DNA of 64,000 nucleotides, from contig DUPL01000068.1 in the NCBI GenBank assembly GCA_012838385.1, positions 1-64,000 on the forward strand. Reading direction: 5' to 3'. The DNA is from Clostridiaceae bacterium (GTDB lineage: Bacteria; Bacillota; Clostridia; UBA1212; DUPL01). Position 1 is the first letter of the stretch. The number at the start of each line of letters is the position of its first letter. A program made the position numbers and the translations under genes. Shown one piece after another: positions 28,949 through 37,029 of the stretch. The notes beneath the pieces were generated by a model that saw only the letters and a list, made by a program, of their open reading frames with translations, did not search any database and was not told the origin of the DNA.

Positions 28949-29677
28949 TTGAATGAAAAGAATATTGATATCTTCAAATTAAAGATAATTGGAATGATTA
29001 CAATGACAATACTTAATCTGGCATTGTCAGGCATAATCAAGAATTATTATATTACAATACCAATGGGCATTATCGGTTGTATGTCCATTACCATTTTTGC
29101 TTTCTTAATCACCGAAGGATACAGGCATACATCTAGTTTGAACAAATACATGTTAAGAGTGCTGTTTGTGGCCGTAATATCCGCATATCCTTATCAATGG
29201 GTATTCGGCACAGCAAAATTCGATCCCAGGAACTTTTTCAACTCCGCTCTTACGGCATTCATTTGTCTTGGTTCTTTATACATGTACGACAGAATGAAAA
29301 GCAAAGAAACAAAGATATTTTTTCTCGTGTTCATTACCAGTATATCAATAATTCTCAGTTTTGAGTGGGCACCCTTTGCGATCCTGCTTACATTGATATT
29401 GCATATATACAAAGAAAAGGAAAAAATAATGTATTTCTACATCATCACAGGATACACGGTGCTTTTTATGGTTTCTCTTGTTACACTATTAATGAATCCC
29501 GAGTATTCCAATGAAGCCGAACTTGTTAATGGTATTCGCCAAATAGGTTGCATTTTTGCATTGCCTTTAATAAAAAAATATAACGGCAACCTTGGCAGAT
29601 GCTTCAAGTGGCCGTTATACTTCTATTATCCAATACTTTTGTTAACTCTATTCTTTATCAAAAATCTTCTTGTGTAA
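28949..29677 (+). CDS. TraX-like membrane protein
   Basis: 242 residues with seven or eight hydrophobic segments. The order K-x-IGMI at the start, FAFLITEGYRHT, YMLRVLFVAVISAYPYQWVF, and the C-terminal YFYYPILLLTLFF fits the TraX family (first known for F-pilin acetylation; chromosomal versions are probable membrane acyltransferases). TTG 28949 is the only plausible start preserving the first helix; the ribosome site is weak. The 3' end overlaps the convergent CNNM gene by 20 bases. Confidence 0.7.
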   Translation: MNEKNIDIFKLKIIGMITMTILNLALSGIIKNYYITIPMGIIGCMSITIFAFLITEGYRHTSSLNKYMLRVLFVAVISAYPYQWVFGTAKFDPRNFFNSALTAFICLGSLYMYDRMKSKETKIFFLVFITSISIILSFEWAPFAILLTLILHIYKEKEKIMYFYIITGYTVLFMVSLVTLLMNPEYSNEAELVNGIRQIGCIFALPLIKKYNGNLGRCFKWPLYFYYPILLLTLFFIKNLLV

Positions 29678-31034
29678 CATCATCATAGATGGTTGTATCT
29701 TCAATTAATTCCATTTTAACGAGCGTAATTCTCTTTTCGTTATTACCTTCCACTGTAAACCTCATGCCTTCATATTCGAATGAAGGGTGAGTGTTTTCAT
29801 CGGGAATTGAACCGAGATTACCAATGACAAAGCCACTGATTGTGTCGTATTCCTCAACAGGGAGATTGATATTGAACTCCTCGTTTACGACATCAAGTTC
29901 AGTGAGTCCTTCGATTATGTACGAATTATCACCAATTGCAACTATTTGCCTGTCATATTCGGCTTCTTCCTCTTCATCATACTCATCCATAATATTTCCA
30001 ACCAGTTCTTCCAAAATATCTTCCATAGTCGCAATGCCAGCAGTTCCGCCGTATTCATCAACAACAATTGCCATATGGTTCTTGGTATTCTTCAAGGTCT
30101 TGAACACTTCGTCAATCCTTTGAGTTTCAGGCACAAAGCAGGGCGCTCTCATGAGTTTCACAAGATCAAACTCACTCTCATTCTTTATATTTAGCAAATC
30201 CTTGATATGGATAACCCCTACTATATTATCTATCCTGTCCTCATAAACAGGGAAGCGTGAATACCTTGCGTTAGTTACAGTTTGCATGACAGTTTCATAG
30301 CCGCTATCGGCCCTGATACCAACAACTTCAGTTCTATGGGTCATGATGTCAGAAGCCGTCTTGTCATTCAACAGAAGCACATTGCTAATCATTGTGCTTT
30401 CTTCATTTCCAATAACACCTTTCTCCTGACCCTCATTTACCATGAGCAGTATCTCTTCCTCGGTCACTTCCTCATCGTCATCATTAGGATTAATGCCGAC
30501 TAATCTTAATACGCCATTAACTGACAATGTAAGAATTTTAATAAAAGGGGAGAAGACAGATGCAGTTACCCTGAGCGGTCCAATAACAAACAGGGCTAGT
30601 TTCTCACTCTTGTTCATGGCAATTCTCTTTGGTACAAGTTCGCCAAAGACAAGTGTGAAATATGATAGAATAAATGTGATAATAATTACAGATGCTGTTC
30701 TAGATACATTTACTATGGCCGGGGAAGCATTCTGAGCTTTTACAAACTCTACAATTCTTGTTGCAAAAGAGTCTGCTGCTACAGCACTTGATAAAAAGCC
30801 AGAAAAAGTCACACCAACTTGTATTGTAGATAATAATTTACTAGAATTCTCTAGAAACTTTACTACATGGCGTGCTTTCTTGTTCCCTTTTTCAGCCATT
30901 TTTTTCATTTTTGTCTCGTTTACGGAAAGTAAAGCAATTTCAGATGCTGCAAAAAATGCATTCAATAAAATTAAAATAAAAATTACTAGCAACTGCAAAG
31001 GAATACTTCCATCATCACTCATTCGGTTAATCAT
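29658..31034 (-). CDS. CNNM/CorC-type hemolysin-family membrane protein
   Basis: 458 residues. An N-terminal DUF21 (CNNM) transmembrane domain (about 10-190) starts LQLLVIFILILLNAFFAASE; two CBS domains (about 215-340) include DIMTHRTEVVGIRAD and VVDEYGGTAGIATMEDILEE; and a CorC/HlyC domain closes the protein. Bacterial CNNM homologues export Mg2+ with Na+ exchange. The start is uncertain: ATG 31034 has AAAGGAA almost touching it, while ATG 31022 is 14 bases from it. Its end overlaps the convergent TraX-like gene. Confidence 0.9.
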   Translation of the reverse strand: MINRMSDDGSIPLQLLVIFILILLNAFFAASEIALLSVNETKMKKMAEKGNKKARHVVKFLENSSKLLSTIQVGVTFSGFLSSAVAADSFATRIVEFVKAQNASPAIVNVSRTASVIIITFILSYFTLVFGELVPKRIAMNKSEKLALFVIGPLRVTASVFSPFIKILTLSVNGVLRLVGINPNDDDEEVTEEEILLMVNEGQEKGVIGNEESTMISNVLLLNDKTASDIMTHRTEVVGIRADSGYETVMQTVTNARYSRFPVYEDRIDNIVGVIHIKDLLNIKNESEFDLVKLMRAPCFVPETQRIDEVFKTLKNTKNHMAIVVDEYGGTAGIATMEDILEELVGNIMDEYDEEEEAEYDRQIVAIGDNSYIIEGLTELDVVNEEFNINLPVEEYDTISGFVIGNLGSIPDENTHPSFEYEGMRFTVEGNNEKRITLVKMELIEDTTIYDDVTQEDF

Positions 31035-31095
31035 TTCCTTTCAATAATAAAATACAAATAAATTATAATTAAATAAAATTAAATTGTCAACTTAA

Positions 31096-31129
31096 TAAAA
31101 AGAGAATGCGCTATGAAATGCGCACTCTC
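31096..31129 (-). terminator. Terminator of the EF-hand membrane protein gene
   Basis: Read on the minus strand: stem GAGAGTGCGC (31129-31120) / GCGCATTCTC (31111-31102) with one mismatch, 8-base loop, then TTTTTATT. It lies 46 bases past the stop of the minus-strand gene ending at 31175. Confidence 0.75.
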
Positions 31130-31174
31130 AAGGTATGGTTGTTATTATAATATTATTCTTTCAATTGTCTTGCC

Positions 31175-32668
31175 TTACTCATTATCAGGTTGTTCTGTAG
31201 TTGCCTCAGCTGGTGCGTCAACTGTAGCCGTGGTCTTCTTTTTCTTTGAAGCTACTACAACAATTATAATCACTACTGCGACTACTACAATTAATGCTCC
31301 GCCGCCTATTGCTCCAATTAATAACCAATTGGTTTCTTTCACTGGATCTTCATAAACTGGAGCAGTTACCTGTATACATACCAACTTCTCTGTCTGACTC
31401 TCGTTGAAAGCTTCCTCCGGTTGATGCTGATTAATCTTGAAGGTCAAGTAGATATATGCTTGAGGCGGTAACGAGTTAAGTTCCTCTTCCGTTAAATCCA
31501 GTTCAATACTCTTGTAGGTTGTAAGATCCTTATCTGTAAAGTTAGCGGAAGTCTTTGTAGTAATGGACTTTACAGAAGTCAAGATCTGACCTTTAATCTT
31601 TTCTGGTTCAAGGATGTTGCCCTTCTTATCCTTCTCGGCATTGTGTTGATCAGCCAAAATCTGCTCATACCAGCCGTCAAGAGTTAGAATGATTTCATTC
31701 TGCTGTTGTGGATCCTCTTCGATATTTCCTTCATAAAGCTTAGTTCCAAGAGCGTCAATTTCTATTGTAATCTTGGTAATTTTATTCTTTCTTGCAGGAA
31801 TACCGTTTACAGGTTCACCCTGAATCTTACGATCAAGTTCGTCAGTAAGGATTTCAGACTCGTCATAAGTACCGTCGCCGTTAAGGTCCTTAACTCTGTA
31901 TAGGAATAATTGGTCACCTGGTCTCAGGAACCTAATCCTGCCATTTTCATCAAATCTGTCCGCAAGAACCAGATTGAAGTCATCATCATATTCAAACAGC
32001 TCAATAATGTTGCCGTCAATATCTTTCCAAACATCGCCTTCATAGAGAAGATATCCGTTGATATCGATCTTGTATTCGCCGTCTGCAGTAGCAATATATC
32101 CATCATCTCTAACTATGTAGTTGGGATTGATTTGGCCTGCATCGTCGCTAACCCTTGTAATACCATAGAAGAATATTGACCTCTTGGTCAAAACAGTCGT
32201 ATCATTCTGAATATGGGTTAAGTAAGCGTATTTATGAGGGAACTTGGAATATAACGCCTTATTTTCGTAGCCGGGTGCTTCAAGTCCGACAAAGTTACTA
32301 ACTGTAGTAGTAACTCTCTCTTTGTACATGGTGTAACCTGTATCCCTTGTATCACCAGCGCGAAGAACAAATTTGTCTTGTGGTTCACCGAATACAAAGC
32401 CATCCTTGTATACCTTTTTACCCTTGTTGAAGTAATATACCAAATCTTGCTTCTGGGATTCACTTCTTGATACATAAGTGTAATCTACAACCGTGGGAAT
32501 GTCATAGTAGATGGTAATAGAGTAGAAATCCAAGCCACCAGGACCAACTTCCACTTCCTCACCATTACCCTCTGTATTTTCCTCATCTTCAGTAGCAATA
32601 ACAGGATAGAAAAAGGCGGATAAAATTACGACAAGTGTAAGAAATAATATAAAAAGCTTTTTACCCAT
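31175..32668 (-). CDS. Type I surface membrane protein with an EF-hand loop, function unknown
   Basis: 497 residues. Signal peptide at 1-25 (KKLFILFLTLVVILSAFFYP), a large outer domain, one membrane helix near 450-472, then KKKK and a 20-residue acidic tail inside. Around 261-272 the sequence DLNGDGTYDESE fits a canonical calcium-binding EF-hand loop (D-x-N-x-D-G-x-x-D-x-x-E). It is a single loop and not a dockerin pair. No enzyme motif or cohesin is recognised. A strong own promoter and terminator make it monocistronic. AAGGAGG (32682-32676) precedes the ATG by 7 bases. Confidence 0.8.
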   Translation of the reverse strand: MGKKLFILFLTLVVILSAFFYPVIATEDEENTEGNGEEVEVGPGGLDFYSITIYYDIPTVVDYTYVSRSESQKQDLVYYFNKGKKVYKDGFVFGEPQDKFVLRAGDTRDTGYTMYKERVTTTVSNFVGLEAPGYENKALYSKFPHKYAYLTHIQNDTTVLTKRSIFFYGITRVSDDAGQINPNYIVRDDGYIATADGEYKIDINGYLLYEGDVWKDIDGNIIELFEYDDDFNLVLADRFDENGRIRFLRPGDQLFLYRVKDLNGDGTYDESEILTDELDRKIQGEPVNGIPARKNKITKITIEIDALGTKLYEGNIEEDPQQQNEIILTLDGWYEQILADQHNAEKDKKGNILEPEKIKGQILTSVKSITTKTSANFTDKDLTTYKSIELDLTEEELNSLPPQAYIYLTFKINQHQPEEAFNESQTEKLVCIQVTAPVYEDPVKETNWLLIGAIGGGALIVVVAVVIIIVVVASKKKKTTATVDAPAEATTEQPDNE

Positions 32669-32753
32669 AATGTAGCCTCCTTAATAATATTTGAACCGGA
32701 GAAAACCGGTTAATACCTGAGTATTAAGATTTTATTCACTATTTTACTTTATT

Positions 32754-32782
32754 ATTGTAATATGATATTAACACTTTGTCAA
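32754..32782 (-). promoter_or_regulatory. Strong sigma-A promoter of the EF-hand membrane protein gene
   Basis: On the minus strand: perfect TTGACA (32782-32777), 17-base spacer, TACAAT (32759-32754). The leader before the ATG is about 80 bases and holds a repeated CCGGTT hexamer near 32696-32711. Confidence 0.75.
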
Positions 32783-32790
32783 TATGACAA
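32776..32790. promoter_or_regulatory. Dyad TTGTCA-ATA-TGACAA, candidate operator
   Basis: A perfect 6+6 inverted repeat with a 3-base centre overlaps the -35 box of the minus-strand promoter. It lies in the 353-base divergent spacer 32669-33021, which otherwise holds two promoters and AT-rich DNA. Confidence 0.35.
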
Positions 32791-32960
32791 TATATTTTTA
32801 TTAGCATCACCTATAATTTATCATAAATAAATCTGTTTGTCACTAGCAAAAATAAAATTTCATTGATATTTTTTGATCCATGCTTTACGAATATGAATCA
32901 TATGCATTAATTTTAACTTAAATGTGAATATATGCAAAATAATTATCAAGAAATCTAATA

Positions 32961-32989
32961 TTGATACTCATTAAAAATTTTGGTAATAT
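32961..32989 (+). promoter_or_regulatory. Promoter of the class II aldolase-domain gene
   Basis: TTGATA (32961-32966), 17-base spacer, TAATAT (32984-32989); ATG is 33 bases further on. Confidence 0.6.
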
Positions 32990-33021
32990 TAGAGAAAGAT
33001 ATAAAAAAGGAGCATGATTGT

Positions 33022-34308
33022 ATGAACTTTGACTTGCAACATCCTGCAGACCAATTGGTAATGATAATGGAAAGAATTTATGCCTATGGTATGACAACAA
33101 CATCAGGAGGCAATCTGTCAATCCTGGATGACAATGGAGATGTATGGATTACACCCGGTGGAATAGACAAAGGCTCACTGACAAGGAACGACATAGTTAG
33201 AATAAAAGCAGATGGTACAATTGAAGGAATTCACAAACCTTCAAGCGAACTTCCTGTTCATTTGGGAATATACAATACAAGAGGGGATATAAGGGCTGTC
33301 CTGCATGCTCATCCGCCATCACTTGTGGCATTCAGCATAGCCAGGAAGATACCAGAAACAAAACTGATACCTAATGTTGCACAAATCTGTGGGACGGTTT
33401 CAATGGCTCCTTACGATGTACCTGGTAGTACTGGATTAAGCAAGAAAATAGCTGCTGAATTTGAAAAGGGACATAATGTTGTAATGCTTGAAAACCATGG
33501 CGTTTTTGTTGGAGCTACAGATCTGTTTAAAGCATTCATGGCCTTTGAAACTTACGATTTTTGCGCAAGGCTTGAAATAGAGGGCAGATGCATAGGAAAC
33601 ATACGTGCCCTTTCGGACAAGCATATACAAATGTCGAAAGAAAAGCAGCATGTTAAAATGGACGAATTTGTAAACAAGAATGTAACCAGCGAAGAACGTG
33701 CTGTTAGAAGAGACATGTGCAAATTCATAAGAAGGGCGTACGACCAACAGCTGTTTACCAGTACCCAGGGAACTTTCTCTCAAAGATTAAACGATGACAG
33801 CTTCATAATCACGCCTTTTGCAAAAGACCGCAAGTATCTTGAAGAGGGTGATCTGGTTAAAATTGTAGGGAACTGGTGCGAATCAGGAAAGCTTCCATCA
33901 AGATCGGCACCTCTCCATCAAAAGATATACAAGAAACATCCATGGATTAACTCAATAATTATAGCACATCCGCCTAGCTGCATGGCATTTGCTGTTACTG
34001 ATACGGAGTTTGATTCCAGAATAATTCCCGAAGCATACATTATGCTGAGAGATGTCAAGAAGGTTCCCTTTGGAGCAAGCTTCATGCAGCAGGATATGGT
34101 AGCGGACATGTTTAATGACATGAACCAGATATTAATCATGGAAAACGACTGTGTTATTGTTACCGGTTCAAGTCTGCTGAATGCGTTTGACAAACTTGAA
34201 GTTATGGAATACAGTGCAAAAGCCATCGTAAGAACATCCCAGATAGGCAGAGTCGTTTCTATTAATGATGATGAAGTTGTGGATCTTAGAAAAGCTTTTA
34301 ATTTTTAA
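33022..34308 (+). CDS. Tandem class II aldolase/adducin-domain protein
   Basis: 428 residues with two class II aldolase domains. The first (1-210) keeps SGGNLS, PSSELPVH (E76), the zinc pair H95-A-H97 and ENHG (H159), as in fuculose-phosphate-type aldolases. The second (about 225-420) has the same fold order but reads STQGTFSQ, PSRSAPLH without Glu, IIAHPPS with only one His, and MENDCV instead of ENH, so it has lost its metal site. The substrate is unknown. ATG 33022 has AAAGGAG at 33007-33012. It is monocistronic, with its own promoter and a shared terminator. Confidence 0.85.
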   Translation: MNFDLQHPADQLVMIMERIYAYGMTTTSGGNLSILDDNGDVWITPGGIDKGSLTRNDIVRIKADGTIEGIHKPSSELPVHLGIYNTRGDIRAVLHAHPPSLVAFSIARKIPETKLIPNVAQICGTVSMAPYDVPGSTGLSKKIAAEFEKGHNVVMLENHGVFVGATDLFKAFMAFETYDFCARLEIEGRCIGNIRALSDKHIQMSKEKQHVKMDEFVNKNVTSEERAVRRDMCKFIRRAYDQQLFTSTQGTFSQRLNDDSFIITPFAKDRKYLEEGDLVKIVGNWCESGKLPSRSAPLHQKIYKKHPWINSIIIAHPPSCMAFAVTDTEFDSRIIPEAYIMLRDVKKVPFGASFMQQDMVADMFNDMNQILIMENDCVIVTGSSLLNAFDKLEVMEYSAKAIVRTSQIGRVVSINDDEVVDLRKAFNF

Positions 34309-34318
34309 CACAAAGAAC

Positions 34319-34353
34319 AAACTCCAACTTGTCAGTAAGACAAGATGGAGTTT
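34319..34353. terminator. Bidirectional hairpin between convergent genes
   Basis: A 15-base stem with one mismatch (34319-34333 against 34339-34353), 5-base loop, between stops at 34308 (+) and 34355 (-). U-tracts are weak on both sides. Confidence 0.6.
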
Positions 34354-34354
34354 A

Positions 34355-34975
34355 TTAGTCCCAAAAAAGAGTAAACAAGTTTTCACTGTCCATTATTTGA
34401 ACCATTTCATCTATGCCGTTTTCAAGCCTGTCTATTACTTCAGGCGAGAAAAACTTAACTCTGTAAGCAAGTTTTCTCAAATTCTTTGGCTTGGATATGA
34501 ATTCTAAATCCACTTGTTGCATATCCGCATATACAACCCTGTAATCGAAATTAAGTACTTTTTTCCATACGGTAAGTTTGTAGATTATCATATCATTCGT
34601 AATCCCGTCATTAAAGCCTGCAGTGCCTGCCGCGCGAACAATATCCATATCGTCATTGCCTGGAATGATTGCAATACAATCATTGCCCTCTGCAAGACCA
34701 ATAAAATACTCCGAGGCAAAAGCCATGCAGTTAATATTTTTTCTCTCCAGCTCTCTATTTATAGCAGAAACCTTGTTCCTTAAAAAACTACCAGGCAAAA
34801 GTTTTGAACCCAGTTCCACACATACGCCATCCTTTGGCACGTAATCCAACTCTTCCTCGCTATAACCAAAATATTGATAGAGCGGCTTTTTAAAATGACT
34901 TTTCAAAATCTCCAATGCCTCAACTGGCACGGAAGTCATGTCAAGCAGTTCAAGGTCCGAATTTGTCAGCCTCAT
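34355..34975 (-). CDS. Conserved-looking protein of unknown function
   Basis: 206 residues, no signal peptide or membrane helix, mixed alpha/beta, acidic. I do not recognise a family. It contains CIAIIPGNDDMDIVRAAG and a C-terminal MVQIMDSENLFTLFWD. ATG 34975 is preferred over 34990 because AGGGAG lies 5 bases before it. It stands alone, convergent to the aldolase-domain gene and divergent from the CapA-like gene. Confidence 0.6.
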   Translation of the reverse strand: MRLTNSDLELLDMTSVPVEALEILKSHFKKPLYQYFGYSEEELDYVPKDGVCVELGSKLLPGSFLRNKVSAINRELERKNINCMAFASEYFIGLAEGNDCIAIIPGNDDMDIVRAAGTAGFNDGITNDMIIYKLTVWKKVLNFDYRVVYADMQQVDLEFISKPKNLRKLAYRVKFFSPEVIDRLENGIDEMVQIMDSENLFTLFWD

Positions 34976-35037
34976 ATGAACTCCCTTCATTCTTTTTTAT
35001 ATATTCTACCACGAATACAGAACAATTTGAATTCCAT

Positions 35038-35065
35038 TTGACTAAATAAATGCAGAATATATAAT
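35038..35065 (+). promoter_or_regulatory. Promoter of the CapA-like gene
   Basis: TTGACT (35038-35043), 16-base spacer, TATAAT (35060-35065), 29 bases before the ATG. Confidence 0.65.
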
Positions 35066-35094
35066 ATTGATGTATCAAAACTTCAGGAGGCAGC

Positions 35095-36438
35095 ATGAAA
35101 AAAAGCTATATAATCATTATATCATTATTATTGCTAATAGTTTTGGGACTGGCCATATACCTAAATCTTAACCAACCAGAAGTATCTCCTCCGGTGTTGC
35201 AGGAAACACCCGTACCAACGGCTACCATAGAGCCAACGCAAAATCCAACACCAACACCAACTCCAACACCTGTCCCAGAGATAAAGATAAGTATAATATC
35301 CTGCGGTGACATAATGTACCATGGACCGCAGTTAAGGTCCGCTTTAAATGAAGAAACCGGTGAATACAACTTCATGGAAAATTTCAAATACATAAAGGAT
35401 ATTGTATCAAAGGCAGACTATGCTGTAGCCAACCTTGAAACAACACTGGCAGGTTCCGACAATGGATACAAGTATAGCGGTCATCCCGCATTCAACTCTC
35501 CTGATGCCGTACTTGACAGCATAAAGGATGCCGGCTTTGACATGCTTCTTTTGTCTAACAATCATATCTACGATACTAGAAGAGTTGGAATGGAAAGAAC
35601 ATTAATGAAAACCATGGAATATGGTTTTGATACCCTTGGATTGAAAGGGGAGGGCGTTCAAAGTTATTATGTGAAAGATATAAATGGTGTGAAGATAGGA
35701 TTTTTGAATTACGGATATGAATCTGCGGACTACAGAAAAGATGATGGGAAGTATATAAACGGCATCTTTGCAAAGAACGAGGATGCCAGACTCATAGATA
35801 CCTTCAATTACTCCATGAAGGACGAATTCTATAATGAAGTCGAAGAAAGAGTAGCTCAGCTAAAGCTGGACGGGGCGGATTTGATTATCCTTTACATACA
35901 TTGGGGCAATGAGTATCAGTTGAAAGAGAATTCTCACCAAAGGGAAATTGCTAGAAAAATGTGCGAACTTGGTGTGGATGTAATATTTGGTTCCCATCCG
36001 CATGTTATTCAGCCCAGTGAAATAATTACTGACGAGAATACTGGCAAAAGGACAATATGCTTTTATTCCCTTGGCAACTTCATATCAAACCAGAACAGGG
36101 TAACCCTGACAGACCCTTCCGTACCCCTGTCCGAGTATACGGAAAACGGCGTTCTTGTATGGCTTGACATTACAAAACTTCCAAGCGGGGAGACCTTTGT
36201 CAGCAAGATTGAGCTTGTACCAACATGGGTGCATAGATTCTTCAAAGAGGGAAGGACAAGGTATGAGGTGGTACCTCTCCCCATGGCATATGAAAAACCC
36301 GAATCATTCGGTCTTGAGCAATCAACCTTCGGTTCCGATCACTCAAAAGTTTCCTATGAAAGAACAGTCGCTGCCTTGTCCGAAGCGGTTGAAGCATACA
36401 ATGAATGGATAGGAAGCAGTTCTCCTGTTGCTGCATGA
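35095..36438 (+). CDS. CapA/PgsA-type extracytoplasmic phosphoesterase-fold protein
   Basis: 447 residues. A hydrophobic N-terminus (4-23) serves as signal peptide or anchor, then a Pro/Thr linker (33-61), then the CapA domain: CGDIMYHGP (D72), ANLETTLAG, LLSNNHIYD, IHWGNEY and GSHPHVIQP. These are the metallophosphatase-like motifs of the poly-gamma-glutamate capsule protein family. No capB/capC ligase genes are nearby, so the substrate is unknown and a true capsule role is not supported. AGGAGG lies 4 bases before the ATG. Confidence 0.87.
   Translation: MKKSYIIIISLLLLIVLGLAIYLNLNQPEVSPPVLQETPVPTATIEPTQNPTPTPTPTPVPEIKISIISCGDIMYHGPQLRSALNEETGEYNFMENFKYIKDIVSKADYAVANLETTLAGSDNGYKYSGHPAFNSPDAVLDSIKDAGFDMLLLSNNHIYDTRRVGMERTLMKTMEYGFDTLGLKGEGVQSYYVKDINGVKIGFLNYGYESADYRKDDGKYINGIFAKNEDARLIDTFNYSMKDEFYNEVEERVAQLKLDGADLIILYIHWGNEYQLKENSHQREIARKMCELGVDVIFGSHPHVIQPSEIITDENTGKRTICFYSLGNFISNQNRVTLTDPSVPLSEYTENGVLVWLDITKLPSGETFVSKIELVPTWVHRFFKEGRTRYEVVPLPMAYEKPESFGLEQSTFGSDHSKVSYERTVAALSEAVEAYNEWIGSSSPVAA
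35245..35270 (+). repeat. Hexamer repeat (CCAACA)4 in the CapA linker
   Basis: Four near-identical units (third is CCAACT) encode Pro-Thr pairs of the linker between anchor and domain. Confidence 0.7.
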
Positions 36439-36483
36439 ATTAATATTTGTCTTGTGAGCCAAAATATTGCAGGGGTGAATATT

Positions 36484-37029
36484 TTGCTCACATATTTCAA
36501 CTATTTTCTAACTTACAGTTTTTGTGGTTTCTTACTTGAGACAATATTTGCATTCATTGTAAAGGGAAGGCTTGAATCAAGAAAATGCTACTTGATAAGT
36601 GCCTTGTGTCCTGTTTACGGGCTTGGGGCTATTGCCATCAATGAAAGCACGAGGAAAATATCAGGCAGCAAGACAAAAACCTTTTTTGTTGGCATGCTTG
36701 CCGCAACGGTAGTGGAACTACTAACTGACTTGTTCTACAAACATGTATTGGGGATGCGTTTTTGGGATTACTCAAAAAGACCCTTCAATTTATGGGGCAG
36801 TGTGTGCCTCAAATATTCCTTGTTTTGGGGACTTTTGTCTTTGCTTCTGGTTTACGTGGTGCATCCATATGTTGAGAAGAATGCTAGAAAAATTAAAAAA
36901 GGCACTTCTTATGCGTTTATGCTTCTATTTATTGCAGATAGTATAATCAGTGCCTTTTTGTTAAGAAAATTCAAAACAAAGCACGCTGTGAATTATGCCT
37001 GGATTAGAAAAGCATTCAGGCGTTCTTAG
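36484..37029 (+). CDS. CmpB-like ABC-transporter-type membrane protein
   Basis: About 181 residues, four or five membrane helices. CPVYGLGAIA, FWDYSKRPFNLWGSVCLKYS and WGLLSLLLV match the putative ABC-transporter permease family (CmpB-like, PF06541 type). No ATPase gene is adjacent, so the transporter label is only the family name. AGGGG at 36471-36475 points to TTG 36484; GTG 36454 gives a 191-residue protein but has no ribosome site. The 3' end overlaps the convergent flavoprotein gene by 14 bases. Confidence 0.75.
   Translation: MLTYFNYFLTYSFCGFLLETIFAFIVKGRLESRKCYLISALCPVYGLGAIAINESTRKISGSKTKTFFVGMLAATVVELLTDLFYKHVLGMRFWDYSKRPFNLWGSVCLKYSLFWGLLSLLLVYVVHPYVEKNARKIKKGTSYAFMLLFIADSIISAFLLRKFKTKHAVNYAWIRKAFRRS

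Noticed and set aside
29658-31355. Long + strand open frames antisense to the CNNM and surface protein genes
   Set aside because: They are low-complexity Ser/Thr- or Ile-rich frames without ribosome sites, and the minus-strand genes have clear domains.
31851-31888. Dockerin-type cellulosome module in the minus-strand surface protein
   Set aside because: Only one EF-hand loop is present. A dockerin needs two duplicated loops with conserved recognition residues, and the protein has a membrane anchor.
32669-33021. tRNA, riboswitch or small ORF in the 353-base divergent spacer
   Set aside because: The stretch is AT-rich with two promoters and a dyad; no cloverleaf, known aptamer pattern or ribosome-site-linked ORF is seen.
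35095-36438. Poly-gamma-glutamate capsule locus
   Set aside because: Only a CapA-like protein is present; CapB/CapC ligase-type genes are missing from the neighbourhood.
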